Assembly: GCA_016180235.1 (NCBI GenBank)
Contig: JACPBQ010000005.1
Span: 1 to 64,000 of the forward strand
Direction: 5' to 3'
DNA: 64,000 bases
Source of the DNA: Candidatus Woesearchaeota archaeon
GTDB taxonomy: Archaea > Nanobdellota > Nanobdellia > Woesearchaeales > GW2011-AR4
The position numbers and the translations under genes are program-made. Positions 43,050-51,358 of the stretch are shown piece after piece. Positions within the stretch are counted from its first letter, which is position 1; the number at the start of each line of letters is the position of its first letter. The notes beneath the pieces are model-generated. The model saw nothing but the letters and a program-made list of their open reading frames with translations, ran no database searches and was not told the origin of the DNA.

Positions 43050-43130
43050 ATGGCTAACAATGATAATAAATTAAGTTCTGGAAGTGTTTTGTTAGCTTTG
43101 AATCTTTTATTGCTTCTGCTGCTGTTATAA
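43050..43130 (+). CDS. 26-aa hydrophobic peptide
   Basis: This ORF reads MANNDNKLSSGSVLLAL and ends in a run of leucines, that is, a polar head and one short membrane helix. The TATA box (GTTTAAATATAAA, about 43014-43026) and Shine-Dalgarno-like AAAGGA ahead of the ATG both fit expression. It is too short for the track. It resembles small membrane peptides but has no known relative. Confidence 0.5.
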   Translation: MANNDNKLSSGSVLLALNLLLLLLLL

Positions 43131-43140
43131 GGCCCAATTA

Positions 43141-43198
43141 TAGCATATTCTTAACGGGTCTTGCATCGCTTAAAGTTTCTAGGTTCTGGGATATGCTA
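43141..43198. other. Inverted repeat between the 26-aa and 85-aa genes
   Basis: TAGCATAT (43141) pairs with ATATGCTA (43191) around a 42-nt loop with GC patches. The hairpin would lie in the RNA between the two small genes, either as terminator of the first or as leader of the second. Confidence 0.35.
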
Positions 43199-43222
43199 AA
43201 AATAATTTAAGAGTGATATAAA

Positions 43223-43480
43223 ATGAATGGAAAAGAATATCCAATCCAGGTTTTGTTTAAAAATCCAAATTTGGCTCGTGATGTCTATAAAAGATACCAA
43301 ACTAGCTATAGAGCAATGGGAGTTACTTTAGATGGTCAAGTAAGATTAGGAGGCCCTAGGCTTTATGTCTGTAGCGGAGCAGGCAGATTTCTTAATGACT
43401 TTATCGAAGAAGCTTCTGCCAAGCACCCAAATCCCAGGTATAAAATTGAGAAGGGCAGAGAGCATCTTCACTCTACCTAA
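43223..43480 (+). CDS. Hypothetical small protein
   Basis: The 85 residues are basic and soluble (YPIQVLFKNPNLARDVYKRYQ, then GGPRLYVCSGAGRFLNDFIE). No family is recognised. It is preceded by a GAGTGAT Shine-Dalgarno-like sequence and is convergent with alaS, overlapping its end by 8 bp. Confidence 0.5.
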   Translation: MNGKEYPIQVLFKNPNLARDVYKRYQTSYRAMGVTLDGQVRLGGPRLYVCSGAGRFLNDFIEEASAKHPNPRYKIEKGREHLHST

Positions 43481-45995
43481 AACCCCTTAGTTCATCCAAA
43501 AACCTCTTAATAGTCTTAGGCACGTGCTCCGGCTGCGTCTGCAGTATTTTGGAAATTTCCGCAAGAACATCCCCTTTAAATGGCTCTTTATTTTTTAAAG
43601 TCAAATCCTCCTTTGATAATTTAATCCCCTTGTTTGCCGCTTTTCTTGCCTTTTTCCATTTGTCAAACAGCTCCTGGACTCTTGCCGGCAGCTGATTTAT
43701 TTCAACGTCCAATAATCCTGCGCTCTCTTCCAGTATCCTGTTTTTTCCTTCCAACTCTTTTTCAGCAGCTTTTCCAGCAGTAAACTCTATCCTTACGATG
43801 CTGTCAGATATTTTTGTTGACTTGAGAATTTTTATTTTTCCAGCTTCCGAAGTGTTGTTAAGATGGGTGCCACCGCAAGCCTGAGTGTCAATGCCTTTTA
43901 TCTGCACAATCCTCAGTTTTTTGCCCGGGACTGCGCCTCCCTGGTAAATATTCATGCTGAACAGTTTTTCGGCTTCTGTCCTGGGATAAAATTTTTTTAT
44001 GATCTCTATCTTTGAATTGACAATTTTGTTGGCTTCATCTTCTATTTTTTTTGTTTGTTCAAGGTTTAGGCTTTCGTAATGGGTAATGTCTAAAGTTGCT
44101 TTCTCTTTTGTTTTTTTGGCTCCTGCCTGGTTGACATGCTTTCCCAAAACCTTCCTAGCGGCAGCTCCAACTATGTGAGTAGAGGTATGGTGCTGGGCAA
44201 GCTGTTTTCTCCTGTCCAAATCAACCACAACGTTCACATTATCCCCGACTTTGAATTTTGGCTTATTTTTCAAAACATGGACTATTATATTTCCCTGCTT
44301 GAAGACATCCGTTAATTCCTCATCATCTATTTTTCCAAGGTCGTTTATCTGGCCCCCTGAAGTCGGATAGGCAACGGTCTTATCCAGGATTACATTATTG
44401 CCTATGATTTTGAGAATTTTCCCTTTGCTTTCGGTCTTTAAAGGATCGTCATAGTAAAGCGCCTCTGTTTCGGGCAAATTTTCAAGAGCAAGCTTTTCTT
44501 CCCTTTTTGTCTCATGCTCCTGTTTGCGGCTTTCATGCATCCCAGACACAAGAGCATAGAAATTATCGGGGATTTTGATTTCCTTGCCGAGCTTTTCAGC
44601 CTCTTCCCCGATTAATTCTGGGGCAATTCCCTGGCTGTCGTACAGCATTAATAATTTTTTTTCATTTATTTCTTCTTTAATTAATTTTGATATTATTGAA
44701 TGAGTTTTTTGTCTTGTGGCTTCATATTTTCTCTTTTCAACGCCCAATATTTCATTTACCTCGTCCAAATTTTCGCTTAATTCCGGATACAGCGGCTTCA
44801 GATATTTTGCATGTATTTCGCATAACTCATTAAAATCAATTTCCCAGCCGTATTTGTCCATCAATGACATTGCCCTCCTGAATAAAACTCTTAGATTATA
44901 GCCGCCGCCTACATTGGAAGGCAAGGCCCCATCCGACAAAGCTACAAGCAATGCTCTTGAATGCTCAGCTATAGAATACAAGGCTGCTGATTCTGAGATC
45001 TGCTTTTTTAATTCATCAACATTATAGCCGGTTTTTTTTGAAACTAAATTCCATGTTTTTTCTATGTCTTCCACTTCATCTACATTTAAATAAGAAGAAT
45101 AAGGCAGGAATTTTTTCATAAGCTCCGGGTCTATTTTTATCCCAGTAGCTTTTTTTAGCTTTTCAACCACTGTCGGAAAAGTTGTCTCATAGCTTGTCGA
45201 TTTTCCCTGAGTAAACCATGCATTCCTCTCGTGGCCCATCCCCATGTCAAGCACTTTCAGATTAAGCTCTTTGTTGCCGGAAGGCGTCTGCTCGAAAAGC
45301 ATGTAAACTTGGTTTCCAAGCTCCAGGCCGCGGCTAAAATATTCCATGCACGGCCCGAAATTTCCTCCTCCTGCCCATGCATCCTCATGGAACTTTATCT
45401 CCTGGTTTTTTAATCCCAGGCCCTGCTTCAGCCAGTTATGGATGTCGCGAAAATGCCTTGCCTGGTCCCATTCTTTTGGCTTCATGAATGCATGCTGGCC
45501 AATCATGTCAAAGCATGAATAATGGGCACCAGTAATGCCAATGTTATCTATATCATTAAACCTCAGGCATAATTGGGGAACAACTAACGGATTGGCAGGA
45601 GGCTCTACTTCCCCGCTCACCACATAAGGCTGAAAATCGTAAATAGATGCCTGCACAAAATCAGTATCCTGGCGCCATCTCGCGGTTACGGGATAGCGGT
45701 TTATAGGAGTGTATCCCCATTTTCCGAATAATTTTGCAAATTCTTTCCAGACGCCAATATAATCCAGTTTTTTTGTAGCCGGGGTATTGCCAATAAACCT
45801 AAAGCCTCCGGAGCAGGCAGGGTCTCCGCAGAAATCGTCATTGGTTGTCTGCCAGAAATGAGTGCCGCATTTTGAGCATTTTTTCCTTGAAAAGCCCTCT
45901 TTCTTAAGGACAGAAGTTGCGTAGTAATTGTCAGGATTTTGAGAGGCTTTTAATTTAAACTCCTTTTTGATTTCCTTGTCTGTTTTCATAGACAA
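43473..45995 (-). CDS. alaS: Alanyl-tRNA synthetase, archaeal type
   Basis: This enzyme charges tRNA-Ala and hydrolyses Ser-tRNA-Ala. The 840-residue protein shows the archaeal N-terminal zinc-ribbon region (CSKCGTHFWQTTNDDFCGDPAC), the class II core, and an editing domain with HHTSTHIVGAAARKVLG and CGGTHLNNTSEAG. The C-terminal C-Ala part is short. It may start at ATG 45995 or 45989. It overlaps the convergent 85-aa gene. Confidence 0.96.
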   Translation of the reverse strand: MSMKTDKEIKKEFKLKASQNPDNYYATSVLKKEGFSRKKCSKCGTHFWQTTNDDFCGDPACSGGFRFIGNTPATKKLDYIGVWKEFAKLFGKWGYTPINRYPVTARWRQDTDFVQASIYDFQPYVVSGEVEPPANPLVVPQLCLRFNDIDNIGITGAHYSCFDMIGQHAFMKPKEWDQARHFRDIHNWLKQGLGLKNQEIKFHEDAWAGGGNFGPCMEYFSRGLELGNQVYMLFEQTPSGNKELNLKVLDMGMGHERNAWFTQGKSTSYETTFPTVVEKLKKATGIKIDPELMKKFLPYSSYLNVDEVEDIEKTWNLVSKKTGYNVDELKKQISESAALYSIAEHSRALLVALSDGALPSNVGGGYNLRVLFRRAMSLMDKYGWEIDFNELCEIHAKYLKPLYPELSENLDEVNEILGVEKRKYEATRQKTHSIISKLIKEEINEKKLLMLYDSQGIAPELIGEEAEKLGKEIKIPDNFYALVSGMHESRKQEHETKREEKLALENLPETEALYYDDPLKTESKGKILKIIGNNVILDKTVAYPTSGGQINDLGKIDDEELTDVFKQGNIIVHVLKNKPKFKVGDNVNVVVDLDRRKQLAQHHTSTHIVGAAARKVLGKHVNQAGAKKTKEKATLDITHYESLNLEQTKKIEDEANKIVNSKIEIIKKFYPRTEAEKLFSMNIYQGGAVPGKKLRIVQIKGIDTQACGGTHLNNTSEAGKIKILKSTKISDSIVRIEFTAGKAAEKELEGKNRILEESAGLLDVEINQLPARVQELFDKWKKARKAANKGIKLSKEDLTLKNKEPFKGDVLAEISKILQTQPEHVPKTIKRFLDELRGFR

Positions 45996-46062
45996 GAATA
46001 TTTAAGGTTAATATAAAAAGATTTAGGTTTTGTTAATTGGAATAGAAATACCTAAAAAGATT

Positions 46063-46308
46063 TTAAAGCCCTGTGGCTGCAATCTCCTCTAAATGTCTTA
46101 AAACAGCTGTATCCTCTGGTGCCTCTCTTCTTCGATTTTCAATTGATCCCACATATTCCAATGCAGGATCCCCCATGGTAATAGCTCCGATTCCCAACAT
46201 TAAGGGGTCAGCTTCTTTCTGCACTGGAACTGCATCATTCGCTGGCCTAGGAGGCACTGCGTAATCCAATCCTTTTTCTGGATCATAACGAAAAGCAACT
46301 CCGTCCAT
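46063..46308 (-). CDS. Hypothetical small protein
   Basis: The 81 residues (MDGVAFRYDPEKGLDYAVPPRP...) are unrecognised, with a disordered, Pro-rich N-terminus and a short helix at the end. The gene has its own promoter on the minus strand: TATA ATTTATAAA after AAAATGGAAAG, with a box at 46360-46377 (TAACTATGAATAAGTGGT on the plus strand) related to the shared 18-bp motif. Confidence 0.5.
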   Translation of the reverse strand: MDGVAFRYDPEKGLDYAVPPRPANDAVPVQKEADPLMLGIGAITMGDPALEYVGSIENRRREAPEDTAVLRHLEEIAATGL

Positions 46309-46399
46309 TTTAATTCAAAAAGGTGATAAAATACTGCATTTATAAATCTTTCCATTTTATAACTATGAATAAGTGGTAAAAAGAAGAATAAAGTTTTGA

Positions 46400-46690
46400 T
46401 TAAACCCTGTACACTACATCATGCTGCCTTGCATGCTCTTTTACCTTCAATCCGATGCTCTGGCCCTTTTTAGCTTCCTGTATCTTGTCTTGTTCTATCT
46501 GCATGCTCTCCACTTTCTGGGCAAAGTCGCTTGTAGCGCCTTTAATTTTTATCTTGTCTCCTACCTTTAGCGTATCGCTCAGCTCGACTACTGCAACACC
46601 GATGTTTGTGTAGTAGTGGGTTATTTTTCCTACTTTCTTGCCCAATTCCTTTTCAGCGGCTTTTTTCTTAGTTTTTTGCTCTTCAGCCAT
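46400..46690 (-). CDS. Translation elongation factor-like (EF-Tu domain 2-like) protein
   Basis: The 96 residues are one beta-barrel with the EF-Tu domain 2 pattern: VGKITHYYTNIGVAVVELSDTLKVGDKIKIKG and VESMQIEQDKIQEAKKGQSIGLKVKE. No GTPase domain is present. Such stand-alone domains are widespread in archaea and are usually annotated translation elongation factor-like; the role is unknown. Upstream an inverted repeat (GGAAAAGT 46762, ACTTTTCC 46792) surrounds its TATA-like element. Confidence 0.8.
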   Translation of the reverse strand: MAEEQKTKKKAAEKELGKKVGKITHYYTNIGVAVVELSDTLKVGDKIKIKGATSDFAQKVESMQIEQDKIQEAKKGQSIGLKVKEHARQHDVVYRV

Positions 46691-46880
46691 AAAACCACCC
46701 TAAATAGATTATTCTTCTTTTGGAATATTTAAAATTGTCGGAAATTTGTTGAAAGAATAGTGGAAAAGTCTGCGTGACTGCGGTTATAAAAACTTTTCCC
46801 GCGCCTGGTTTTTTATTATTTTTTTATTATGTATGCCGAAACATATTTAAAACCACATAAAAATCCAAAGGTGCTTAAAT

Positions 46881-47036
46881 GCCCCGGTAGCTTAGACATG
46901 CTAATCATGGAGCAACAGGTAGAGCGTGCGTGTTCTACCATCAGAACCACGAAGCTGTTAGACTTGCTAGCGGGCACCGCAAGCCTTGATATTGTAAGGC
47001 CGGTAGAGGTCACCAGTTCGAGTCTGGTCCGGGGCG
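46881..47036 (+). tRNA. Intron-containing tRNA, probably tRNA-Asn(GTT)
   Basis: The ends are clear: acceptor GCCCCGG/CCGGGGC with discriminator G, and T arm ACCAG-TTCGAGT-CTGGT. The locus is 156 nt, so about 80 nt must be removed. CTACC (about 46938) pairs with GGTAG (47002-47006), the position 27-31/39-43 stem. CTGTTA lies between them, which would give anticodon GTT with two introns around it. The D loop also has about 20 extra nt between TTAG and GGTAGAGC. Eight further bases before CTACC remain unexplained, so exon borders and identity are provisional. Confidence 0.6.
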
Positions 47037-47056
47037 TTTATTTTATACCAATCCAC

Positions 47057-47183
47057 GGGCCTGTAGTTCAGCCTGGTTAGAATGCTCGAGCCTCCAGAAA
47101 AGGCGGCAAAACTGATAACCGGCTGTTAGACATCGAGAGCCAAAAGCCGAGAATGGTCGACAGTTCAAATCTGTCCAGGCCCA
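47057..47183 (+). tRNA. tRNA-Ile(GAT) with up to three short introns
   Basis: Acceptor GGGCCTG/CAGGCCC, discriminator A, and T arm GACAG-TTCAAAT-CTGTC are intact. The anticodon stem CTCGA/TCGAG encloses CTGATA, giving anticodon GAT. About 22 nt lie before that loop, 14 nt after position 37 and 16 nt in the variable region. Removing 52 nt from 127 leaves 75 nt, a normal tRNA-Ile. Exact borders need folding of the bulge-helix-bulge motifs. Confidence 0.65.
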
Positions 47184-47190
47184 TCATACT

Positions 47191-47250
47191 TTCGAACGAA
47201 ATGAGAAAGCTCTTGAGGGCTTATAAGGGCAGACTGCCCTTATGTTCGAA
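47191..47250. terminator. Strong hairpin downstream of tRNA-Ile
   Basis: TTCGAAC (47191) and GTTCGAA (47244) enclose a perfect 10-bp stem with 1-nt centre (ATAAGGGCAG at 47223-47232, A, CTGCCCTTAT at 47234-47243). It may end the tRNA transcript or be a separate small RNA. The last 9 bases of the tRNA gene (CAGGCCCAT) recur just after it at 47256. Confidence 0.45.
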
Positions 47251-47372
47251 CTGAGCAGGCCCATTGATTCTTACCGCTATAACTTATGAAATCCGCAGGC
47301 ATTGATAAAAATTTTTACTACCCAAAAAGTTTAAATATAAGTTGCTATTTTAGAATAGATACTAATTAAAAG

Positions 47373-48371
47373 GTGGTGTTTTTGGCGAATAAAGAGATTT
47401 TTTTTGCACTGATAATAATTTCTGTGTTTCTTGTTAGCGCATGCGATGTATACAACACGATGTATACCAAGCAGCCTGCCATACAGGGAGATGCTGTTGA
47501 GGTTCCAGACATAAATGCCACTCTTGTGATTCCGGCTGATATGCTGGCTGAAGAAGCAGAAGAAGAGATGCCTGAAGCAGCAAATGTAATCATAATTGAT
47601 GAGAATGAACAGGTAACCCTAACGCCAAAAGCGGAAGACCCTGACAATGACGCCTTAATATTCACTTTCACAAGCCCTCTGGACAGCAATGGGCAGTGGC
47701 AGACAGCTTACGGAGATGCGGGGGAATACACAATTACAGTAACTGCAAGCGACGGCTTTTTGACTACAAGCAAGGAGGTCCTCATCATTGTAAAAAAGAA
47801 AGAGGAGGCTCCTGTGCTTGAGAGCTTCAATCCAGAAGATGCTGCTGTTGTAGTCAAGGAAACCGAGGCTGTTGATTTTGAAGTTGTTGCATCAGACCTG
47901 AACAAAGACACGCTGTCATATGAATGGAAGCTTGACGGCGTGAGCGTAAGCGATAAAAATTCCTATACATACCAGACAACCTACGATGACTCCGGGAGCC
48001 ATACAGTGAAAGCCAAAGTTACAGACGGCATTTTTGACACGGAGAAGATATGGGCTGTTACTGTGAATAATGTAAACAGGAAGCCAGTGCTTGAAACGCT
48101 CAATAATATAAAAGCAAAAGAAACCGATAAAGTCATAATTGAGCTAAAAGCAAGCGATCCGGACGGGGATGAGTTAAGCTACAGCATAATCGATGAAAGA
48201 TTTGAGCAGGACGGAAGCACATTCATATGGGAAACAAATTATGATGATGCTGGCCAATACACATTTACTGTAAGCGCGTCTGACGGAGTGGATACAGCAA
48301 GCCAACAGGTAAACGTGGCCGTTGAGAACGTAAACAGGCCACCAGTGATACTTGATATAGTGCAGAAGTAA
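47373..48371 (+). CDS. Surface lipoprotein with PKD/cadherin-like repeats
   Basis: The 332 residues begin with a signal peptide and lipobox (IIISVFLVSAC, Cys about 24), a short acidic linker and three Ig-like repeats of about 85-90 residues. Each repeat has the PKD/cadherin-like features A-x-DPDxDxLxYxF and YDDAGxYTxTVxASDG (for example AEDPDNDALIFTF and YGDAGEYTITVTASDG). It is probably displayed on the cell surface, with acidic loops that may bind calcium. No ATG is available: GTG 47373 or TTG 47382 after GGTGGTG. It is followed by a longer homologue 30 bp away. Confidence 0.82.
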   Translation: MVFLANKEIFFALIIISVFLVSACDVYNTMYTKQPAIQGDAVEVPDINATLVIPADMLAEEAEEEMPEAANVIIIDENEQVTLTPKAEDPDNDALIFTFTSPLDSNGQWQTAYGDAGEYTITVTASDGFLTTSKEVLIIVKKKEEAPVLESFNPEDAAVVVKETEAVDFEVVASDLNKDTLSYEWKLDGVSVSDKNSYTYQTTYDDSGSHTVKAKVTDGIFDTEKIWAVTVNNVNRKPVLETLNNIKAKETDKVIIELKASDPDGDELSYSIIDERFEQDGSTFIWETNYDDAGQYTFTVSASDGVDTASQQVNVAVENVNRPPVILDIVQK

Positions 48372-48401
48372 ACTTTTCTTTTGCTGCATGAACAATGAAA
48401 A

Positions 48402-50291
48402 ATGAAAAAGCTGGCAATATTTTTAACTTTATTTTTTGTTTTAGCCTATTCTGCTGATTCTTTGAAGACATTCGAAATAAACGAGACGGATAAGATAAGC
48501 CTTGCTCCAAAAGCAGATGATCCCGATGCGGACAGGCTAATCTATACATTTACCGAGCCTCTTGATGCGGATGGAGAGTGGCAGACGACCTATGGCGATG
48601 CCGGGAACTATAAGGCCATAGTAACAGTAAGCGACGGAGAAAATCAAGCCAGCGAGGATATCATCATTACAGTCAACAGGAAAGAGGAGAAGCCATCAAT
48701 AGATGATTTTGAGCCGAAAGAAAGCACTGTTGCAATAAACGAAGGGAACAGCATAAAATTCAGCATTACCGCTTCTGATTTGAATAATGATGAGCTAAGC
48801 TATGTATGGAGTATTGATGGCAAGGAAGTTTCAAATGATAGGGAAATAATGTTTGAAACGGGCTATGAGGATGCGGGAGAATACAAAATTTCTGTATCCG
48901 TAAGCGACGGAACTTCTGAAACGACAAAAAGCTGGGATGTCAGGGTAGAGGATGTTGATGTCTCTTCAATATTAAATGGAATTAATGATGTTACTATAAC
49001 AGAGACAGAGACTGCAAGCCTAAAACTTCCTGATTTCAAGGCATATGGGCTAAGATATGAAATATCCGAGCCTTTGGGAAACGATAATAGCTGGAAAACC
49101 GGCTATGATGATGCAGGGGAATATGAAGCAACTGTAAAGGCAGAAGGCAAGGGTTTTGAAGGGGAAAGGAAAATAAAAGTTACAGTCAAGAATAAAGACA
49201 GGAAGCCTGAATTCATCGGTTTAAAGGATGCAAGCGTAAATGAGAATGAGCAGCTTAACATAGCGCTTAAGGCTGATGACCCGGACAACAATAAAATAAT
49301 TTTTTCCGTAGAAAATATCCCGGAAGGGGCTGAATTAGCGGATAATGTGTTTGTCTGGAAGCCGGGTTATGATTTCGTGCGGAAGGAAAATGCCATTGAT
49401 TATGTGCTTGATAAATTCAGGCTGTTGAGCAGAAGCATAGATGTAAAGTTCATAGCGCAGAGCGGCAGCCTAAAGGACGAGAAAAATGTAAAGATTACGA
49501 TTAAAGATGTAAACAGGCCTTTCGCTTTAGAGCCGATAGGGGATATTGAGGTAAATGAAGGCCAGGAAATTGCTATCGAGCCAAAGTATAACGATCCCGA
49601 CAATGATAAAGTATCTTTTTCCTATTCCGGTTTCATGAACAGCAACAAAAAAATGACAGGCTTTAACGATGCAGGCCAGTATATTGTGAAAATTACTGCT
49701 AGCGACGGCCATTTTGAAGAAACAAGATTTTTGAATGTAAAAGTAAGGAATGTTAACAGGAAGCCTATTTTTGATATGAAAGACAGATTTGATGCAGTTG
49801 AAGGGGAGGAATTGATGATAGAGCTGCATGCTTCTGATCCTGACAATGATGCTGTAAGGTACTCTGCTGCCAGTTTGCCAAGGGGCGCAAGCTTAAGGAA
49901 TAATTTGTTTACATGGGAGCCGGATTTTGACATCGTGAACGGGACTGAGAAGCAGTTTGGAATTGAGTTTATAGCAGGAGATGACAAGAATGAAAGCGCT
50001 GCCAAGAAAATAATAATAACAGTCCTGAATAAAAACAAGGCTCCTGAGATAACAGGTGCGAGCGATAATCTTATTGTAAATAAAAATGAGCCGACTTTAT
50101 TTGAAGTTATTGCGGAAGACATAGACGGGGATGAATTAACCTACAGTTGGGATTTTGGCTTCCTGGATAAGTTTGATGGAACTAATACGCACCAAAGGAT
50201 ATTCACCGCTGCCGGAAGCAAGGAAGTCAAAGTGACAGTTAGCGACGGGAAGGAGAAAGCGGAGAAGGTGTGGAAGGTTGAGGTTGTTTGA
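48402..50291 (+). CDS. Secreted protein with tandem PKD/cadherin-like repeats
   Basis: The protein has 629 residues with a signal peptide (KKLAIFLTLFFVLAYSA) and about six or seven Ig-like repeats of the same kind as the preceding gene (for example ADDPDADRLIYTF and YGDAGNYKAIVTVSDG). The first repeat of each protein is very similar, pointing to gene duplication. There is no C-terminal membrane anchor. Cell-surface adhesion or a cell-envelope layer are plausible roles. Confidence 0.82.
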   Translation: MKKLAIFLTLFFVLAYSADSLKTFEINETDKISLAPKADDPDADRLIYTFTEPLDADGEWQTTYGDAGNYKAIVTVSDGENQASEDIIITVNRKEEKPSIDDFEPKESTVAINEGNSIKFSITASDLNNDELSYVWSIDGKEVSNDREIMFETGYEDAGEYKISVSVSDGTSETTKSWDVRVEDVDVSSILNGINDVTITETETASLKLPDFKAYGLRYEISEPLGNDNSWKTGYDDAGEYEATVKAEGKGFEGERKIKVTVKNKDRKPEFIGLKDASVNENEQLNIALKADDPDNNKIIFSVENIPEGAELADNVFVWKPGYDFVRKENAIDYVLDKFRLLSRSIDVKFIAQSGSLKDEKNVKITIKDVNRPFALEPIGDIEVNEGQEIAIEPKYNDPDNDKVSFSYSGFMNSNKKMTGFNDAGQYIVKITASDGHFEETRFLNVKVRNVNRKPIFDMKDRFDAVEGEELMIELHASDPDNDAVRYSAASLPRGASLRNNLFTWEPDFDIVNGTEKQFGIEFIAGDDKNESAAKKIIITVLNKNKAPEITGASDNLIVNKNEPTLFEVIAEDIDGDELTYSWDFGFLDKFDGTNTHQRIFTAAGSKEVKVTVSDGKEKAEKVWKVEVV

Positions 50292-50409
50292 TTAGAGTAT
50301 TAGTAAAGTTTTAATGATTTTGCACAATTTTCTTTCTTACTAAGAGGGTACTATTATCACATCTCTTATTATAATAAAGTTTTTATAATTACTCTTTATA
50401 TCTAAAGTC

Positions 50410-51312
50410 ATGTTATCTAGTCAATCAAAGAGAACTATTTTTGTTGCAGGGGTATATGGAATTTTAGTCATACTTAGTTACTTTCTAAATAAATATGTGA
50501 CTACTTTAGTTATTATTTTAGGCTTTATTTTATTAGTAATTCCTTTTTTAAAACAAAAATATTTCAACATTACACTTTTTTATGCACTAATAATAGTTCT
50601 TATTTCTACCAATTTTTATATTTTGCAATTACAATCCGATCAAAAACAATTAGACATTTCAAACCAGACTTTAAGTCAATGTAAGGAATGTAATCGTAAA
50701 ATAATTGGGATTCAAACCTCATGCCTAGATAAAATTGAAAATATTACAAAGTCTTTTCAAAATTTTGATTGTGGTATTATTCAACAAGAAAATGAGATTT
50801 GTTACAGCAATGTTACATTAGTTAAAAGTCCCAAAGATACTGCAATTTTGATAGATGAATGTGACTTCTATTTTGTTGGTAAACCTCTTAGTATGAATAC
50901 TAGCGTAGGAACCATAGTAACTACCATTAGTCCGCGATGGAAGGACGAAAATAAACATATATTGATTAGTTTATCAGATAAAATGGTAATGTATGTTGAA
51001 AATGGCCTTTTAAAATTTAAAATAGTAGAATTAGATAATACTGAGCATATATTAATTAGTGATATACCGATTAATTGGAATAATGAAATTTGGTATGAAT
51101 TAGCATCAGAATGGAATGTAGATACTGGAGAAATTAAATTATTTTATAACGAGACATTAGTTGCTCATTCTACAATAAAAAATCTTAATATCCAAATGAA
51201 TAATCTAACATTTTATTGGGGTGTGGATAGTGAAGGAAGATATCAAGCAAATGCTGCTTTCGATTGGGTTGGATTTTCATATAAGTCTGTTGAAGAATTA
51301 ACTAAAAAATAA
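50410..51312 (+). CDS. Membrane protein with LamG/ConA-like lectin fold
   Basis: The 300 residues have three N-terminal membrane helices (to about 80), a linker with several cysteines (QCKECNRK, CLDK, DCGI, EICY) and a C-terminal beta-rich domain. The beta-rich part (YELASEWNVDTGEIKLFYNETLVAHSTIKN) resembles a concanavalin A-like/LamG sandwich. Its codons are distinctly more AT-rich than those of the neighbours, which suggests recent acquisition. It lies directly before the truncated helicase gene. Confidence 0.65.
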   Translation: MLSSQSKRTIFVAGVYGILVILSYFLNKYVTTLVIILGFILLVIPFLKQKYFNITLFYALIIVLISTNFYILQLQSDQKQLDISNQTLSQCKECNRKIIGIQTSCLDKIENITKSFQNFDCGIIQQENEICYSNVTLVKSPKDTAILIDECDFYFVGKPLSMNTSVGTIVTTISPRWKDENKHILISLSDKMVMYVENGLLKFKIVELDNTEHILISDIPINWNNEIWYELASEWNVDTGEIKLFYNETLVAHSTIKNLNIQMNNLTFYWGVDSEGRYQANAAFDWVGFSYKSVEELTKK

Positions 51313-51358
51313 AAGTAAACCAACAACTTTATAAAATTCTTGATTATCTCATATTTCA

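Noticed and set aside
46762-46799. 8-bp inverted repeat as a firm operator for the EF-like gene
   Set aside because: GGAAAAGT/ACTTTTCC is short and has no second copy in the window; mentioned only within the gene entry.
47176-47264. Attachment-site duplication of the tRNA-Ile 3' end
   Set aside because: CAGGCCCAT repeats after 80 bp, but 9 bp is short and only a hairpin lies between the copies.
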